From contig DJJU01000013.1 in NCBI GenBank assembly GCA_002434305.1, positions 62,001-126,000 on the forward strand: 64,000 bases of DNA. Reading direction: 5' to 3'. The translations under genes and the position numbers were made by a program. The notes below the pieces were generated by a model, which was not told where the DNA came from, did not search any database, and saw only the letters and a list, made by a program, of their open reading frames with translations. Origin of the DNA: Alicycliphilus sp. UBA6560 (GTDB lineage: Bacteria > Pseudomonadota > Gammaproteobacteria > Burkholderiales > Burkholderiaceae_C). This document shows positions 8,201-16,658 of this stretch, in pieces; position 1 is the first letter of the stretch, and each line of letters opens with the position of its first letter.

Positions 8201-9178
8201 TCAGCGGTTGATCGCCGCACGCACCTTCTGCAGCGCCTCGACCGCCTCCGGCCCCTGCTGGCGCGCCCACTGGTCCCAGTAGGGGCGGATCAGCTCGGTG
8301 GCCTTGTCGATGTCCGCCTGCTGCGCCGGCGAGACCTTCATGCCGGCTTCCGCGAAGCCGCGGCCCAGCTCATCCTCCTCGGCAAAGAGACCGCGGGTGG
8401 TGGCGGGGGCCAGCTCCTGCACGATGGCACGGATTTTTTGCTGCACCTCGGGCTTGAGACGCTCGAAGCGCGCCTTGTTGACGATGTACAGCCCGTCGAA
8501 GTAGTTGACCGGGAAACGGTAGTTGAAGTTGAGCGACTCGCGCCACAGCCGCCCGCCGCCGGAGTTGGCCGTGAGCGCGCCGTCGATGGCGCCCGACTGC
8601 AGTGCCGAGGCGACCTCGGGCGTGCCCATCGACACCGGAATGCCGCCGAAGCGCGTGATGATCTCCGACTGCTCGGCCGAGGTCACGCGGATCTTTTGCT
8701 GGCTGAAGTCGGCCAGGCTGGTCAGCGGCTTGGCCGAGTACGCCGTCTGGTGCGGGTAGATGTAGCGACCCAGGACGATGACGCCCTGCGCCGCGAATTC
8801 CTTCTCGATGTAGGGCTGCAGCGTCTTGGCCGCCAGCTCGTACTCCTGCGGCGTCTGCAGCAGCATGGGCAGGCGCAGGATGTTGGAGATCTTCACGTTG
8901 CCCAGGAAGAAGCCGTCCTCGGCGAATTGGATGGAACCGTTGCCCACGGCCTGGGTGATGTTGCTGGCCTGGATCGGCAGCGAGCCGCCCAGGCGCAGGC
9001 GGAACTTCAATTCGCCCCCCGTCTCCGCGGTGATGCGATCCAGGATGGTCTTCAGGCCCTTGGTGGTCGTCATCGTGTCCGACGGGCCATAGGTGTAGGC
9101 CGTCCACGTCTCGGCCTGCGCCGCCGGGGCTAGGGCCAGGGCCGCACCCGTGGCCGCTGCTGCAAACAATCGCTTCAT
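8201..9178 (-). CDS. TRAP transporter substrate-binding protein (DctP family)
   Basis: The 325-residue periplasmic protein starts with a cleavable signal peptide (MKRLFAAAATGAALALAPAAQAE). DctP-like features follow: GGELKFRLRLGGSLP, ADFSQQKIRVTSAEQSEIITRFGGIPVSM and SALQSGAIDGALTANSGGGRLW. It would capture an organic anion and deliver it to the DctQM permease. The ATG at 9178 is preceded by GGAGACGACC. The gene opens a five-gene leftward operon (binding protein, small permease, large permease, lactonase, dioxygenase). The ligand cannot be read from sequence. Confidence 0.94.
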   Translation of the reverse strand: MKRLFAAAATGAALALAPAAQAETWTAYTYGPSDTMTTTKGLKTILDRITAETGGELKFRLRLGGSLPIQASNITQAVGNGSIQFAEDGFFLGNVKISNILRLPMLLQTPQEYELAAKTLQPYIEKEFAAQGVIVLGRYIYPHQTAYSAKPLTSLADFSQQKIRVTSAEQSEIITRFGGIPVSMGTPEVASALQSGAIDGALTANSGGGRLWRESLNFNYRFPVNYFDGLYIVNKARFERLKPEVQQKIRAIVQELAPATTRGLFAEEDELGRGFAEAGMKVSPAQQADIDKATELIRPYWDQWARQQGPEAVEALQKVRAAINR

Positions 9179-9525
9179 GCTGGTCGTCTCCTTGGATGGT
9201 TTTTCCGTCACTTGTTGTCTGCGCGCGGCGGGCCGCAAGGCGCATCTGGAAAACCAGTTTAGGAAGGCCACCGTAAATAAAAAGCGATATTTATTCATCA
9301 CCTCTCATTCGGAAAACGATAGGCAGAGCCAGTGCACGCCCAGCCAGCAACGGGCGGCGGCCGCCGCTCCCATCAGGAGTTTGCTCTTATTTTTATAGCT
9401 TTTCGCGCTTGACTGGCATGCGTTGGAGGCCAATTCGACACTCAGTCCCAGGGCAGGGTGCGACGACGAACCATAATAGGCGGCTCCGGCAACGCCAGCC
9501 CGTCCCCGCCCACGCGGCGCGCCTC
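9179..9525. other. Intergenic region between dctP and the flavin reductase gene
   Basis: These 347 bp separate two divergent genes. About 9268-9300 is strikingly AT-rich (GTAAATAAAAAGCGATATTT), which suits a promoter for the TRAP operon. The right half holds repeat A copy 2 (9387-9435). No open frame with coding character was seen. Confidence 0.6.
9387..9435 (+). repeat. Dispersed repeat A, copy 2
   Basis: It reads TTTTTATAGCTTTTCGCGCT, then TGACTGGCATGC, then GTTGGAGGCCAATT. It contains an in-frame ATG (9409) that makes the downstream reading frame look longer than the real flavin reductase. Confidence 0.75.
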
Positions 9526-10083
9526 GTGACCAGTTCCCTGCATCCCCCCTCTCCCGCCGCCCCGTCGTTTTCCGCCAGCGAGTTCCGCAACGCCCTGGGC
9601 ATGTTCGCCACGGGCGTGACCATCGTCACGGCGCGCGGCAACGGGGGCGAGCCCGTGGGGCTGACGGCCAGTTCGTTCAATTCGGTGTCGCTGCACCCGC
9701 CGCTGGTGCTGTGGAGCCTGGCGCACAAAACCTCCACGCACGAGCTGTTCACCCGCTGCGAGCGCTATGCCATCCACGTGCTGGCGGTGGAGCAGCGCGA
9801 GCTGGCCGAGCGCTTCGCCACCCGCGGGGTGGACCGTTTCGCCGGCGTGCCCTGGGGCGAAGGCCGCGGCGGCGTGCCGCTGCTGCCCGGAGCGGCAGCG
9901 GTGTTCGAGTGCGTCAACCGCAGCCAGTACGTGGAGGGCGACCACACCATCTTCGTGGGGCAGGTGGAGCGCTGCGCCCATCGCGCAGGCGCCTCGCCCC
10001 TGCTCTACCACGGCGGCATGTTCTACACCGAACACCCGCTGGGCAGCCTGTCGGCGCGCGCCGCGCGCCCGCTGCACAAATAA
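9526..10083 (+). CDS. Flavin reductase family protein (FMN-binding split barrel)
   Basis: The protein is about 185 residues long with the flavin-reductase-like fold: FRNALGMFATGVTIVTARG, VGLTASSFNSVSLHPPLVLWSLAHKTSTHELF, and C-terminal LLYHGGMFYTEH. Family members reduce FMN with NAD(P)H, often for a partner monooxygenase. No monooxygenase is adjacent. The start is uncertain. GTG at 9526 (VTSSLHPP) is chosen because the upstream ATG at 9409 lies inside a dispersed repeat and the intervening translation looks non-coding. Confidence 0.87.
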   Translation: MTSSLHPPSPAAPSFSASEFRNALGMFATGVTIVTARGNGGEPVGLTASSFNSVSLHPPLVLWSLAHKTSTHELFTRCERYAIHVLAVEQRELAERFATRGVDRFAGVPWGEGRGGVPLLPGAAAVFECVNRSQYVEGDHTIFVGQVERCAHRAGASPLLYHGGMFYTEHPLGSLSARAARPLHK

Positions 10084-10097
10084 CCGGTCGGACCGAC

Positions 10098-10361
10098 TTA
10101 CTTGCCCGGCTCGGGCAGCTCGATCTTGACTTCGAGCACTTCCAGGTTCTCCTGGCGCTCGAAGTGCACCCGCAGGTCGTTGGAATCGATCTTCACGTAT
10201 TTGGAGATCACCGCCAGCAGTTCGCGCTGCAGCGCCGGCAGGTAATCCGGCTGGGCGTTGCCGCGCCCGCTGCGCTCGTGCGCCAGGATGATCTGCAGCC
10301 GCTCCTTGGCGACCGAAGCGGACTTTTTCTTCTCTCCGAGAAACAGCGATAGCAGGGACAT
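10098..10361 (-). CDS. minE: Cell division topological specificity factor MinE
   Basis: The 87 residues match MinE closely (usual length near 88). An N-terminal amphipathic membrane-targeting segment (MSLLSLFLGEKKKSA) is followed by the MinD-stimulating region AKERLQIILAHERS and the dimerisation domain. MinE activates the MinD ATPase and drives pole-to-pole oscillation that keeps the division site at mid-cell. It is the last gene of a leftward minC-minD-minE operon, six bases downstream of minD. Confidence 0.97.
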   Translation of the reverse strand: MSLLSLFLGEKKKSASVAKERLQIILAHERSGRGNAQPDYLPALQRELLAVISKYVKIDSNDLRVHFERQENLEVLEVKIELPEPGK

Positions 10362-10367
10362 GACGGC

Positions 10368-11183
10368 TTACCTCCCGCCGAAGATGCGCTTGAAGAAACC
10401 GGGCTTTTGCGCCTCGGTGAAGCGCAGGGGGCGTTCCTCGCCCAGGAATCGCGCCACCACGTCCTTGTAGGCATCGGAGACGTCGGTGCCCGACAGGTGC
10501 ACGGCCGGCAGGCCTTGGTTGGAGGCCTGCAGCACGGCCTCGGACTCGGGGATCACGCCGATCAGCGGGATGCGCAGGATGTCCTGGATGTCCTCCAGGC
10601 TGAGCATCTGACCGTCCTGCACCCGCGCCGGGTTGTAGCGGGTGATGAGCAGCCGCTCGCGCACGCCCTCGCCGCCCTGGATGGCGCGGCGCGTCTTGCT
10701 CGACAGCATGCCCAGGATGCGGTCGGAGTCGCGCACCGAGGACACCTCCGGGTTGGTCACCAGAATGGCCTCGTCGGCGAAGTGCATGGCGTACAGCGCG
10801 CCGCTCTCGATGCCGGCGGGCGAGTCGCAGACGATGTACTCAAAACCCATCTCGGCCAGGTCCTTGAGCACCTTCTCCACCCCTTCCAGCGTCAGCGCGT
10901 CCTTGTCGCGCGTCTGGCTGGCGGCCAGGATGAACAGGTTCTCGCACTGCTTGTCCTTGATGAGGGCCTGGTGCAGGTTGGCCTCGCCCTGGATAACGTT
11001 GATGAAGTCATACACCACGCGGCGCTCGCAGCCCATGATGAGGTCCAGGTTGCGCAGGCCCACGTCGAAGTCGATGACGGCGGTTTTGTGGCCGCTTAGG
11101 GCCAGGCCGGAGGCAAACGCGGCGCTGGTGGTGGTTTTACCCACCCCCCCTTTGCCGGAGGTCACGACGACGATCTTGGCCAT
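10368..11183 (-). CDS. minD: Septum site-determining ATPase MinD
   Basis: The 271-residue ParA-type ATPase has a deviant Walker A motif KGGVGKTT near residues 11-18, IDFDVGLRNLDLIMGCERRVVYDF, and a C-terminal amphipathic membrane-targeting helix (KPGFFKRIFGGR). ATP-bound MinD dimers sit on the membrane and recruit MinC; MinE releases them. The start at MAKIVVVTSGKGG (11183) is used because the 22 extra upstream residues are low-complexity and not found in MinD. Confidence 0.97.
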   Translation of the reverse strand: MAKIVVVTSGKGGVGKTTTSAAFASGLALSGHKTAVIDFDVGLRNLDLIMGCERRVVYDFINVIQGEANLHQALIKDKQCENLFILAASQTRDKDALTLEGVEKVLKDLAEMGFEYIVCDSPAGIESGALYAMHFADEAILVTNPEVSSVRDSDRILGMLSSKTRRAIQGGEGVRERLLITRYNPARVQDGQMLSLEDIQDILRIPLIGVIPESEAVLQASNQGLPAVHLSGTDVSDAYKDVVARFLGEERPLRFTEAQKPGFFKRIFGGR

Positions 11184-11245
11184 GTGTGCGGTTTCCTTGC
11201 GTTGGTCTGCGAAAGTTGTGGATGGGGATGGGGATGGGGGCGATG
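11184..11245. repeat. Short G-rich tandem repeat in the minC-minD gap
   Basis: This 62-bp gap contains about four copies of a GATGGG hexamer (11220-11240: GATGGGGATGGGGATGGGGG). On the transcribed strand the leader of minD would be C-rich. Copy number might vary, but no function can be shown. Confidence 0.5.
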
Positions 11246-11995
11246 TCAAAGGGGCTCGATCAGCAGCTTCTCGCCCTCCAGGCGCACCTGGGCGGGCTTG
11301 CCGCGCACGCTGTCGGGCAGTTCGGTCTCGGTGGTGCGGTAGATGCCGGCCACGGACACCAGCTGCGGCTCCAGACAGGTGCTGAAGATGCGCGCGCTGG
11401 TGTCGCCGCGGGCGCCGGCAATCGCCCGCCCGCGCAGCGGCGCATAGACGTGCACGTTGCCGTCGGCGATCACCTCGGCGCCGAAGCTGACCATGGCCAG
11501 CACCACCAGGTCGGCGCCGCGCGCGTACACCTGCTGGCCCGAGCGCAGGGGCTTGTCCACCACCACGGCGCCCGGCCCGGGCGACGGCGCGGCAGCCTCC
11601 AGCACCACGGCCGGGGCCGGCTCCTGCGGGGCAGGGGCGGCAGCAGGGGGGGCCACGGGGCGCGCGGCCTCGGGCGCGGCGATCAGGCCCTGCTCGTGGG
11701 CGGCCTGCATCTGCGCGCTGCTGCCGCCGCGCACGGCCACCGGGCGCGCGTGGTAGCGGCGCAGCTCGGTCACCAGGGCGGGGAAGTCGATGGGCGAGGG
11801 GTCGTCCTGGACGGCGCCCAGGTCGATCAGCACCGGGTCGTTGTCGAAGAACCCGGGCTCGTCCTGCAGCCGCGCCGCCAGTTCGGCAGCCAGCACCTGG
11901 GTGTCGGTGCTTTTGAGCACCACCGCCACCACGGGCAGCTGTGCGCTTTTGAGATCGATGCTGCTGCGGACGTGGCCCGCGGTGTCGTCGGCCAT
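11246..11995 (-). CDS. minC: Septum site-determining inhibitor MinC
   Basis: The 249-residue protein has the N-terminal FtsZ-antagonist domain (SIDLKSAQLPVVAVVLKSTDTQVLAAEL), a long Ala/Pro-rich linker near residues 110-150, and the C-terminal beta-helix domain (VYARGADLVVLAMVSFGAEVIADGNVHVYAPLRGRAIAGARGD). MinC blocks FtsZ ring assembly away from mid-cell. The start MADDTAGHV at 11995 is preferred because the preceding 32 codons are an unrelated read-through. It is the first gene of the min operon. Confidence 0.96.
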   Translation of the reverse strand: MADDTAGHVRSSIDLKSAQLPVVAVVLKSTDTQVLAAELAARLQDEPGFFDNDPVLIDLGAVQDDPSPIDFPALVTELRRYHARPVAVRGGSSAQMQAAHEQGLIAAPEAARPVAPPAAAPAPQEPAPAVVLEAAAPSPGPGAVVVDKPLRSGQQVYARGADLVVLAMVSFGAEVIADGNVHVYAPLRGRAIAGARGDTSARIFSTCLEPQLVSVAGIYRTTETELPDSVRGKPAQVRLEGEKLLIEPL

Positions 11996-12098
11996 GGGAA
12001 AAAACTGCCCCTTGCGGGCGATACTGCTCAAAGCCGCAAAGTGTACCGTGCGGCCCCCCCGAAACACCGCCGGCGCCCGGCCGGCTTGCAACCGCTGG

Positions 12099-12737
12099 CT
12101 ACGGCTTGGGGATGCGGATGCGGCTGATCATGAGCGAGCCCGACAGGGCGAACAGCAGCACCAGCGGGTGCAGCGTGAAGCCGCCCAGGGTGACGGAGCC
12201 CAGCCACAGGTTCTCCCGCACGGCGCCCAGCCAGGCCGCCAGCGACAGCAGGCCCACCAGCACGATGGAGGTGGGAATCGGCGTGCCCTCGAAGTGCGTG
12301 ACCTTGCCCAGCGGCGAGCCGCCCGACAGCGCCTCGGCCGTGACGTTGTAGCGCGCCAGGCGCGAGACGCCGCAGGCCACGAAGTAGGCCAGCACGATGC
12401 GGTCGTACAGCCCCTGCATGCCGCAGGCATAGGCCAGCACCGCGGGTGCCACGCCGAAGGAGATGACGTCGGCCAGCGAGTCCAGCTCGCGCCCCAGGTC
12501 GGAGGACTTGCGCCGCCAGCGGGCCACGCGCCCGTCCAGCACGTCGAAGACCAGCGCCGCCAGCACCAGCGCCGCCGCGAAGTGCACGTGGCGCGTGTCG
12601 CCCGTCTCCAGGTAGCTCATGGCGGCGAACAGCGCGCCCACGCCGCACACGGCGTTGCCCAGGGTGAACCAGTCGGCCAGCTGGAACTGGCGGATCATGG
12701 AAAAGTGCTTGCGCGGGGGTGTGGGAGTGGCAGCCAT
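12099..12737 (-). CDS. pssA: CDP-diacylglycerol--serine O-phosphatidyltransferase
   Basis: The 212-residue multi-pass membrane enzyme has the CDP-alcohol phosphatidyltransferase signature D-G-x2-A-R-x8-G-x3-D-x3-D at residues 66-88 (DVLDGRVARWRRKSSDLGRE, then LDSLAD). It makes phosphatidylserine from CDP-diacylglycerol and L-serine, the precursor of phosphatidylethanolamine. The size and the sequence FTLGNAVCGVGALFAAMSY fit the membrane-bound class II PssA rather than the E. coli-type enzyme. It is transcribed leftward, 66 bp from acetoacetyl-CoA synthetase. Confidence 0.94.
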   Translation of the reverse strand: MAATPTPPRKHFSMIRQFQLADWFTLGNAVCGVGALFAAMSYLETGDTRHVHFAAALVLAALVFDVLDGRVARWRRKSSDLGRELDSLADVISFGVAPAVLAYACGMQGLYDRIVLAYFVACGVSRLARYNVTAEALSGGSPLGKVTHFEGTPIPTSIVLVGLLSLAAWLGAVRENLWLGSVTLGGFTLHPLVLLFALSGSLMISRIRIPKP

Positions 12738-12803
12738 GGCGCATTGTCCCGTGCGTGGCGGCGCGGGCGCTGTCGGACACCGTAGCGTTGTTGCGCGCCG
12801 CTT

Positions 12804-14894
12804 TCAGCCCTGCCCGCGCCGCTGGGCGTAGGTCACGTACCAGTCCAGGCACCCCGGGTTGGCCATGGCGTCGCGGTTGACCACGCGCTCCAGGGGCTGG
12901 CCCAGCAGCAGCTTCTTGATGGGCAGCTCCTGCTTCTTGCCGCTCAGGGTGCGTGGCACCTCGGCCACCTGCACGATGGCGTCGGGCACGAAGCGCGGGC
13001 TCAAAGCGCTTCGGATGGCGGCGCGGATGCGTTCGCTCAAGGCCTCGTCCAGCGCGCTGCCTTCGCGCAGCACCACGAACAGCGGCATGAAGCTGTCTCG
13101 GCCCAGGTATTCCAGGTCTACCACCATGCTGTCCAGCACCTCGGGCAGGGCTTCGACGGCGCTGTAGATCTCGCTGGTGCCCATGCGCAGGCCGTGGCGG
13201 TTGATGGTGGCGTCGCTGCGGCCATAGATGACGCAGCCGGGGTGGGCGGGCGAGCCGATCTCGATCCAGTCGCCGTGGCGCCAGACGCTGCCGGCCTCGG
13301 GCCCCAGGTCGCCGCCGCCGGGGCGCCGGCCCTGGCCGGGCGGGTACATCTCGAAGTAGCTGGCGTGGTAGCGCGCCCCGTCCTCGTCGCCCCACAGGTA
13401 CAGGGGCATGGAGGGGATGGGCTGGGTGCACACCAACTCGCCCACGGCGTCCAGCACCGGCTGGCCGCCGTCGTCCCAGGCCTCGACGGCGGCGCCCAGC
13501 ATGCGGCACTGCATGCGGCCAGGGGTCTGCGGCAGCTCGCGGTTGCCGCCGATGAAGGCGCCCGCGAAATCCGTCCCCCCAGAGATGTTGCACCACCAGA
13601 CCTGGGGCACGCCCGCGCCCGCCATGAAATCCCTGCCCCACTGCTGCACCTCGGCCGACAGCGGCGAGCCGGTGCTGCCCAGGGCGCGCACGGCCGACAG
13701 GTCGCCGCACTGCGCGGGCGTGATGCCGGCCTTCATGCAGTTGGCGTAGAAGGCGGCGCCGGCGCCGAAGAAGGTGACGCCGGTCTCGGCCGCCATGCGC
13801 CACAGCACGGTCCAGTCGGGCCGGTCTTTGCTGCCGCCGGGGCTGCCGTCGTACAGCACGCAGGTGGTGCCGCCCAGGAGGCCGCCGACCTGGGCATTCC
13901 ACATGATCCAACCGGTGGTGCTGTACCAGTGGAAGCGCTCGCCCAGGCTCAAAGGGTCGTAGCTGCAGCCGATGTCGTTGTGCAGCGTGCCCAGCTGCAG
14001 CATGACCAGCACCATGCCGCCGTGGCCGTGCACGATGGGCTTGGGCAGGCCGGTGGTGCCGCTGGAGTAGACGATCCACAGCGGATGGTCGAAGGGCAGC
14101 CACAGCGGCTCGAAGTCGGCCACTTCATGGTCATTTCGGGCTGTGACGCTTGTCCAGTTTGCGCAACCAGCTATGGTTTTTGATGCATCCAGGTGGTTTA
14201 CCAGCACCACGTGGCGCACGCTGGGCAGCTGTTCGCGCAGCTCGGCCAGCACGCCCGTGCGGTCCAGAGCGCGGCCGCCGTAGGCCACGCCGTCCACGGC
14301 CAGCAGCACCTTGGGCTCGATCTGCCGGAAGCGGTCCAGTACGGCGCTGGTGCCCATGTCGGGGGCGCACACGCTCCACACTGCGCCGACGCTGGCGCAG
14401 GCCAGGAAGGCGACGATGGTCTCGGGAATGTTGGGCAGATAGGCGGCCACCCGGTCGCCCGGCTGCACGCCCTGCGCTCGCAGATGCAGGGCCAGCGCGG
14501 CGACCTGGCGGCGCAGCTCGGGCCAGGACAGCTCGCTCTGGCGGCCGCCTTCGCCCCGGGCGATCAGCGCCGGCTGGCCGGCGGCATGGGCCGGCTCCAC
14601 ATGGCGCAGCACTTGGCGTGCGTAGTTCACCTGTGCCCCAGGGAACCACTGCGCGCCCGGCATGACGTTGCACGCCAGCACCGCGCTGTGCGGTGTGGGC
14701 GACTGGATGTCGAAATAGTCCCAGATGCTCTGCCAGAACGCGTCCAGCTCGGTTACCGACCAGCGCCACAGGGCGTCGTAGTCATCGAAGGCCAGGCCGT
14801 GACGGGCTTGAAGCCACGCCTGGTAGCGGCGGATCTGCGGGACGCGGGGCGTAGCTGCCCGCGAAGCGTGGGGGGTGCTGGTCGTTGTCTCCAT
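12804..14894 (-). CDS. Acetoacetate--CoA ligase (acetoacetyl-CoA synthetase)
   Basis: The 696-residue ANL-superfamily enzyme activates acetoacetate to acetoacetyl-CoA through an acyl-adenylate. Features are the ATP-binding loop VYSSGTTGLPKPIVHGHGG, the motif WWCNISGGTDFAGAFIGGN, and the C-terminal GRSDATINRHGLRMGTSEIYSAVE hinge with a catalytic Lys region (RTLSGKKQELPIKKLLLG). N-terminal AFWQSIWDYFDI and the length fit acetoacetyl- rather than acetyl-CoA synthetase. Residues about 238-255 (around SKTIAGCANWTSVTARND) derive from a degenerate in-frame copy of the dispersed repeat. The gene may serve ketone-body or polyhydroxybutyrate metabolism. Confidence 0.93.
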   Translation of the reverse strand: METTTSTPHASRAATPRVPQIRRYQAWLQARHGLAFDDYDALWRWSVTELDAFWQSIWDYFDIQSPTPHSAVLACNVMPGAQWFPGAQVNYARQVLRHVEPAHAAGQPALIARGEGGRQSELSWPELRRQVAALALHLRAQGVQPGDRVAAYLPNIPETIVAFLACASVGAVWSVCAPDMGTSAVLDRFRQIEPKVLLAVDGVAYGGRALDRTGVLAELREQLPSVRHVVLVNHLDASKTIAGCANWTSVTARNDHEVADFEPLWLPFDHPLWIVYSSGTTGLPKPIVHGHGGMVLVMLQLGTLHNDIGCSYDPLSLGERFHWYSTTGWIMWNAQVGGLLGGTTCVLYDGSPGGSKDRPDWTVLWRMAAETGVTFFGAGAAFYANCMKAGITPAQCGDLSAVRALGSTGSPLSAEVQQWGRDFMAGAGVPQVWWCNISGGTDFAGAFIGGNRELPQTPGRMQCRMLGAAVEAWDDGGQPVLDAVGELVCTQPIPSMPLYLWGDEDGARYHASYFEMYPPGQGRRPGGGDLGPEAGSVWRHGDWIEIGSPAHPGCVIYGRSDATINRHGLRMGTSEIYSAVEALPEVLDSMVVDLEYLGRDSFMPLFVVLREGSALDEALSERIRAAIRSALSPRFVPDAIVQVAEVPRTLSGKKQELPIKKLLLGQPLERVVNRDAMANPGCLDWYVTYAQRRGQG
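14131..14182 (-). repeat. Dispersed repeat A, copy 3 (degenerate, in frame inside acetoacetyl-CoA synthetase)
   Basis: Read on the minus strand it gives ACCATAGCTGGTTGCGCAAA, then CTGGACAAGCGTCACAGCCC, then GAAATGA. This follows the consensus ATAGCTG-TTGCGC-GGACAAGCG-AAATGA with several substitutions. It is in the same orientation as the gene and contains no stop in frame. Confidence 0.65.
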
Positions 14895-14948
14895 GGCGCC
14901 AGCGTAGCGCCTGCATGGCAGGCGCGCTGCGCAGTTGGCGACAGGGGC

Positions 14949-15188
14949 TCAGCGCCGCGGCTGCTCGTCCACGCTGGTGATGGCGTAGCCCTTCTCGCTC
15001 AGCTGGCGGCCGGGCTCGGGGATGCCGTAGCGATCCCAGTGCGCCTGGGTCTCGTCCATCTCCGTGCCGCGTGCCTCGCAGTTCCAGTCGGTGTTGATGG
15101 CCTCCTGGGGGATGGGGCGGCCTTCCGGCACAACCAGGTGGGAAAAGCGCCCCTCGGCTTCGGCTCGGCGGTACAGATCCACGCGCAT
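14949..15188 (-). CDS. Small conserved hypothetical protein (DUF6139-like)
   Basis: The 79-residue soluble protein starts MRVDLYRRAEAEGRFSHLVV and contains PIPQEAINTDWNCEARG and a C-terminal IPEPGRQLSEKGYAITSV. I recall similar short proteins in related Burkholderiales under DUF6139, but this is from memory. The ATG at 15188 is preceded by AAAGGAGCTGAC, a strong ribosome site, which outranks a second ATG nine codons upstream. No function is known to me. Confidence 0.75.
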   Translation of the reverse strand: MRVDLYRRAEAEGRFSHLVVPEGRPIPQEAINTDWNCEARGTEMDETQAHWDRYGIPEPGRQLSEKGYAITSVDEQPRR

Positions 15189-15371
15189 GTCAGCTCCTTT
15201 GCTCGGCAGTTGCAAGGCTTTTCACTCTACCGACGGCCCTGAAACGGCAGCGTAGGAAGAGGCCGCACCCGGCCGCGCCTCTTGACCCAGGCCAAGGCGG
15301 GGCGCGCCCCGCTGCGGACAATGGCGCCCAGGCGCCGCCCTTCTTCCTGCCCCGCTTGCTTGCCTGCTGCC

Positions 15372-16649
15372 ATGACCGACCCGAATCCTTCCCCTACGCC
15401 CCCCGACTGCGACGTGCTCATCGTGGGCGGCGGCCCGGCCGGGCTGTCGCTGGCGGCCAGCCTTGGCCAGGCCGGCCTGCGCGCCACGGTGCTGGAGCTG
15501 CAGGCCCGCGAGCAACTGGCCGCGCCCGCGCCGGACGGGCGCGAGATCGCCCTCACCCACCCCAGCGTGGCCCTGCTCTCGCGCCTGGACAGCTGGCAGC
15601 GTCTGGCCGCGCACGAGGTCGGACTGCTGCGCGCCGCCCAGGTGCACGACGGCCCCGTGGGCCGGCGCGGCGCTCTGGACCTGCACGCCGGCGGCACGGG
15701 CGTGGACCACCTGGGCTGGATCGTGCCCAACCACGCCCTGCGCCGCAGCGCCTGGGAGGTGGCCAGCACCACGCCACTGGTGCGCGTGGTGCCCGGCGCG
15801 CGCGTGCTGCGCGTGGCCGCCGCGGCGGCGCAGGCCAGCGTCGAATACACCCTGGCGGACCAGCCCCAGGCACCCGTGCAGCGCCTGACCGCCCCGCTGG
15901 TGGTGGCCGCCGACAGCCGGCTGTCGGCCACGCGGCGCCAGCTGGGCATCGGCGCGGCCATGACGGACTTCGGCCGCACCGTGATCGTCTGCCGCCTGCG
16001 CTGCGAGCGGCCGCACGGCGAGGTGGCGCACGAGTGCTTTGGCTACCAGCGCACGCTGGCCATCCTGCCGCTGCCGGCCGACCCGGCCGACGGCGCGCCG
16101 CTGTGCTCGGCCGTGGTCACGGCCGACAGCGCCCAGGCCCAGGCCCTGCTGCAGCTGCCGGCGCAGGCCTTCGCCGACAGCGTGGCCGAGCAGTTCGGCC
16201 ACCGCCTGGGCGCCATGCAGCTGGTGGGCGAGCGTCACGCCTACCCGTTGATTGCCGTCTACGCCCAGCGCTTTGCCGCCGCCCGCTGCGCCCTGCTGGG
16301 CGACGCCGCCGTGGGCATGCACCCGGTGACGGCGCACGGCTACAACCTGGGCCTGTCCGGCGTGGCCACGCTGACCCGGGTGCTGGCCGAGGCGCGCGAG
16401 CGCGGCGAGGACATCGGCGCAGCCCGCGTGCTGGCCCGCTATGCCCGCGCCCACCACCTGCACGCCTGGCCGCTGTTCGAGGGCACCAACGCCGTGGTGC
16501 GGCTGTACACCGACACCCGCGCGCTGCCGCGCCTGGCGCGCCGCGCGGTGCTGTCCGGCGCGCGCGTCCTGGCGCCGCTGCAGGCGCTGATCGTCAGCCA
16601 GCTCACCGGGCGACGCCCGGCCTGGCCCGCGGCAGGGCGCGGCCGATAA
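15372..16649 (+). CDS. UbiH/UbiF/UbiM-family FAD-dependent hydroxylase
   Basis: The 425-residue class A flavoprotein monooxygenase has the N-terminal FAD motif DVLIVGGGPAGLSLAASLGQAG near residues 13-34, the Arg-rich switch WIVPNHALRRSAWE, and the second FAD motif CALLGDAAVGMHPVTAHGYNLGLSG. These are hallmarks of aerobic ubiquinone ring hydroxylases. The tail (VVRLYTDTRALPRLARRAVLSGARVLAPL) recalls the UbiM branch, so C5 hydroxylation is plausible but not proven. The start MTDPNPSPTPP at 15372 is chosen; 30 open codons upstream look non-coding. The diguanylate cyclase gene follows 9 bp downstream. Confidence 0.87.
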   Translation: MTDPNPSPTPPDCDVLIVGGGPAGLSLAASLGQAGLRATVLELQAREQLAAPAPDGREIALTHPSVALLSRLDSWQRLAAHEVGLLRAAQVHDGPVGRRGALDLHAGGTGVDHLGWIVPNHALRRSAWEVASTTPLVRVVPGARVLRVAAAAAQASVEYTLADQPQAPVQRLTAPLVVAADSRLSATRRQLGIGAAMTDFGRTVIVCRLRCERPHGEVAHECFGYQRTLAILPLPADPADGAPLCSAVVTADSAQAQALLQLPAQAFADSVAEQFGHRLGAMQLVGERHAYPLIAVYAQRFAAARCALLGDAAVGMHPVTAHGYNLGLSGVATLTRVLAEARERGEDIGAARVLARYARAHHLHAWPLFEGTNAVVRLYTDTRALPRLARRAVLSGARVLAPLQALIVSQLTGRRPAWPAAGRGR

Positions 16650-16658
16650 TCCCGCGCC

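Noticed and set aside
9409..9525. An extended N-terminus of the flavin reductase starting at an ATG inside repeat A copy 2
   Set aside because: The intervening residues are low-complexity and absent from the family; a GTG at 9526 gives a normal length.
12028..14103. A 691-codon minus-strand frame overlapping acetoacetyl-CoA synthetase and pssA
   Set aside because: It is a shifted frame of two well-supported genes on the same strand and shows no recognisable domain.
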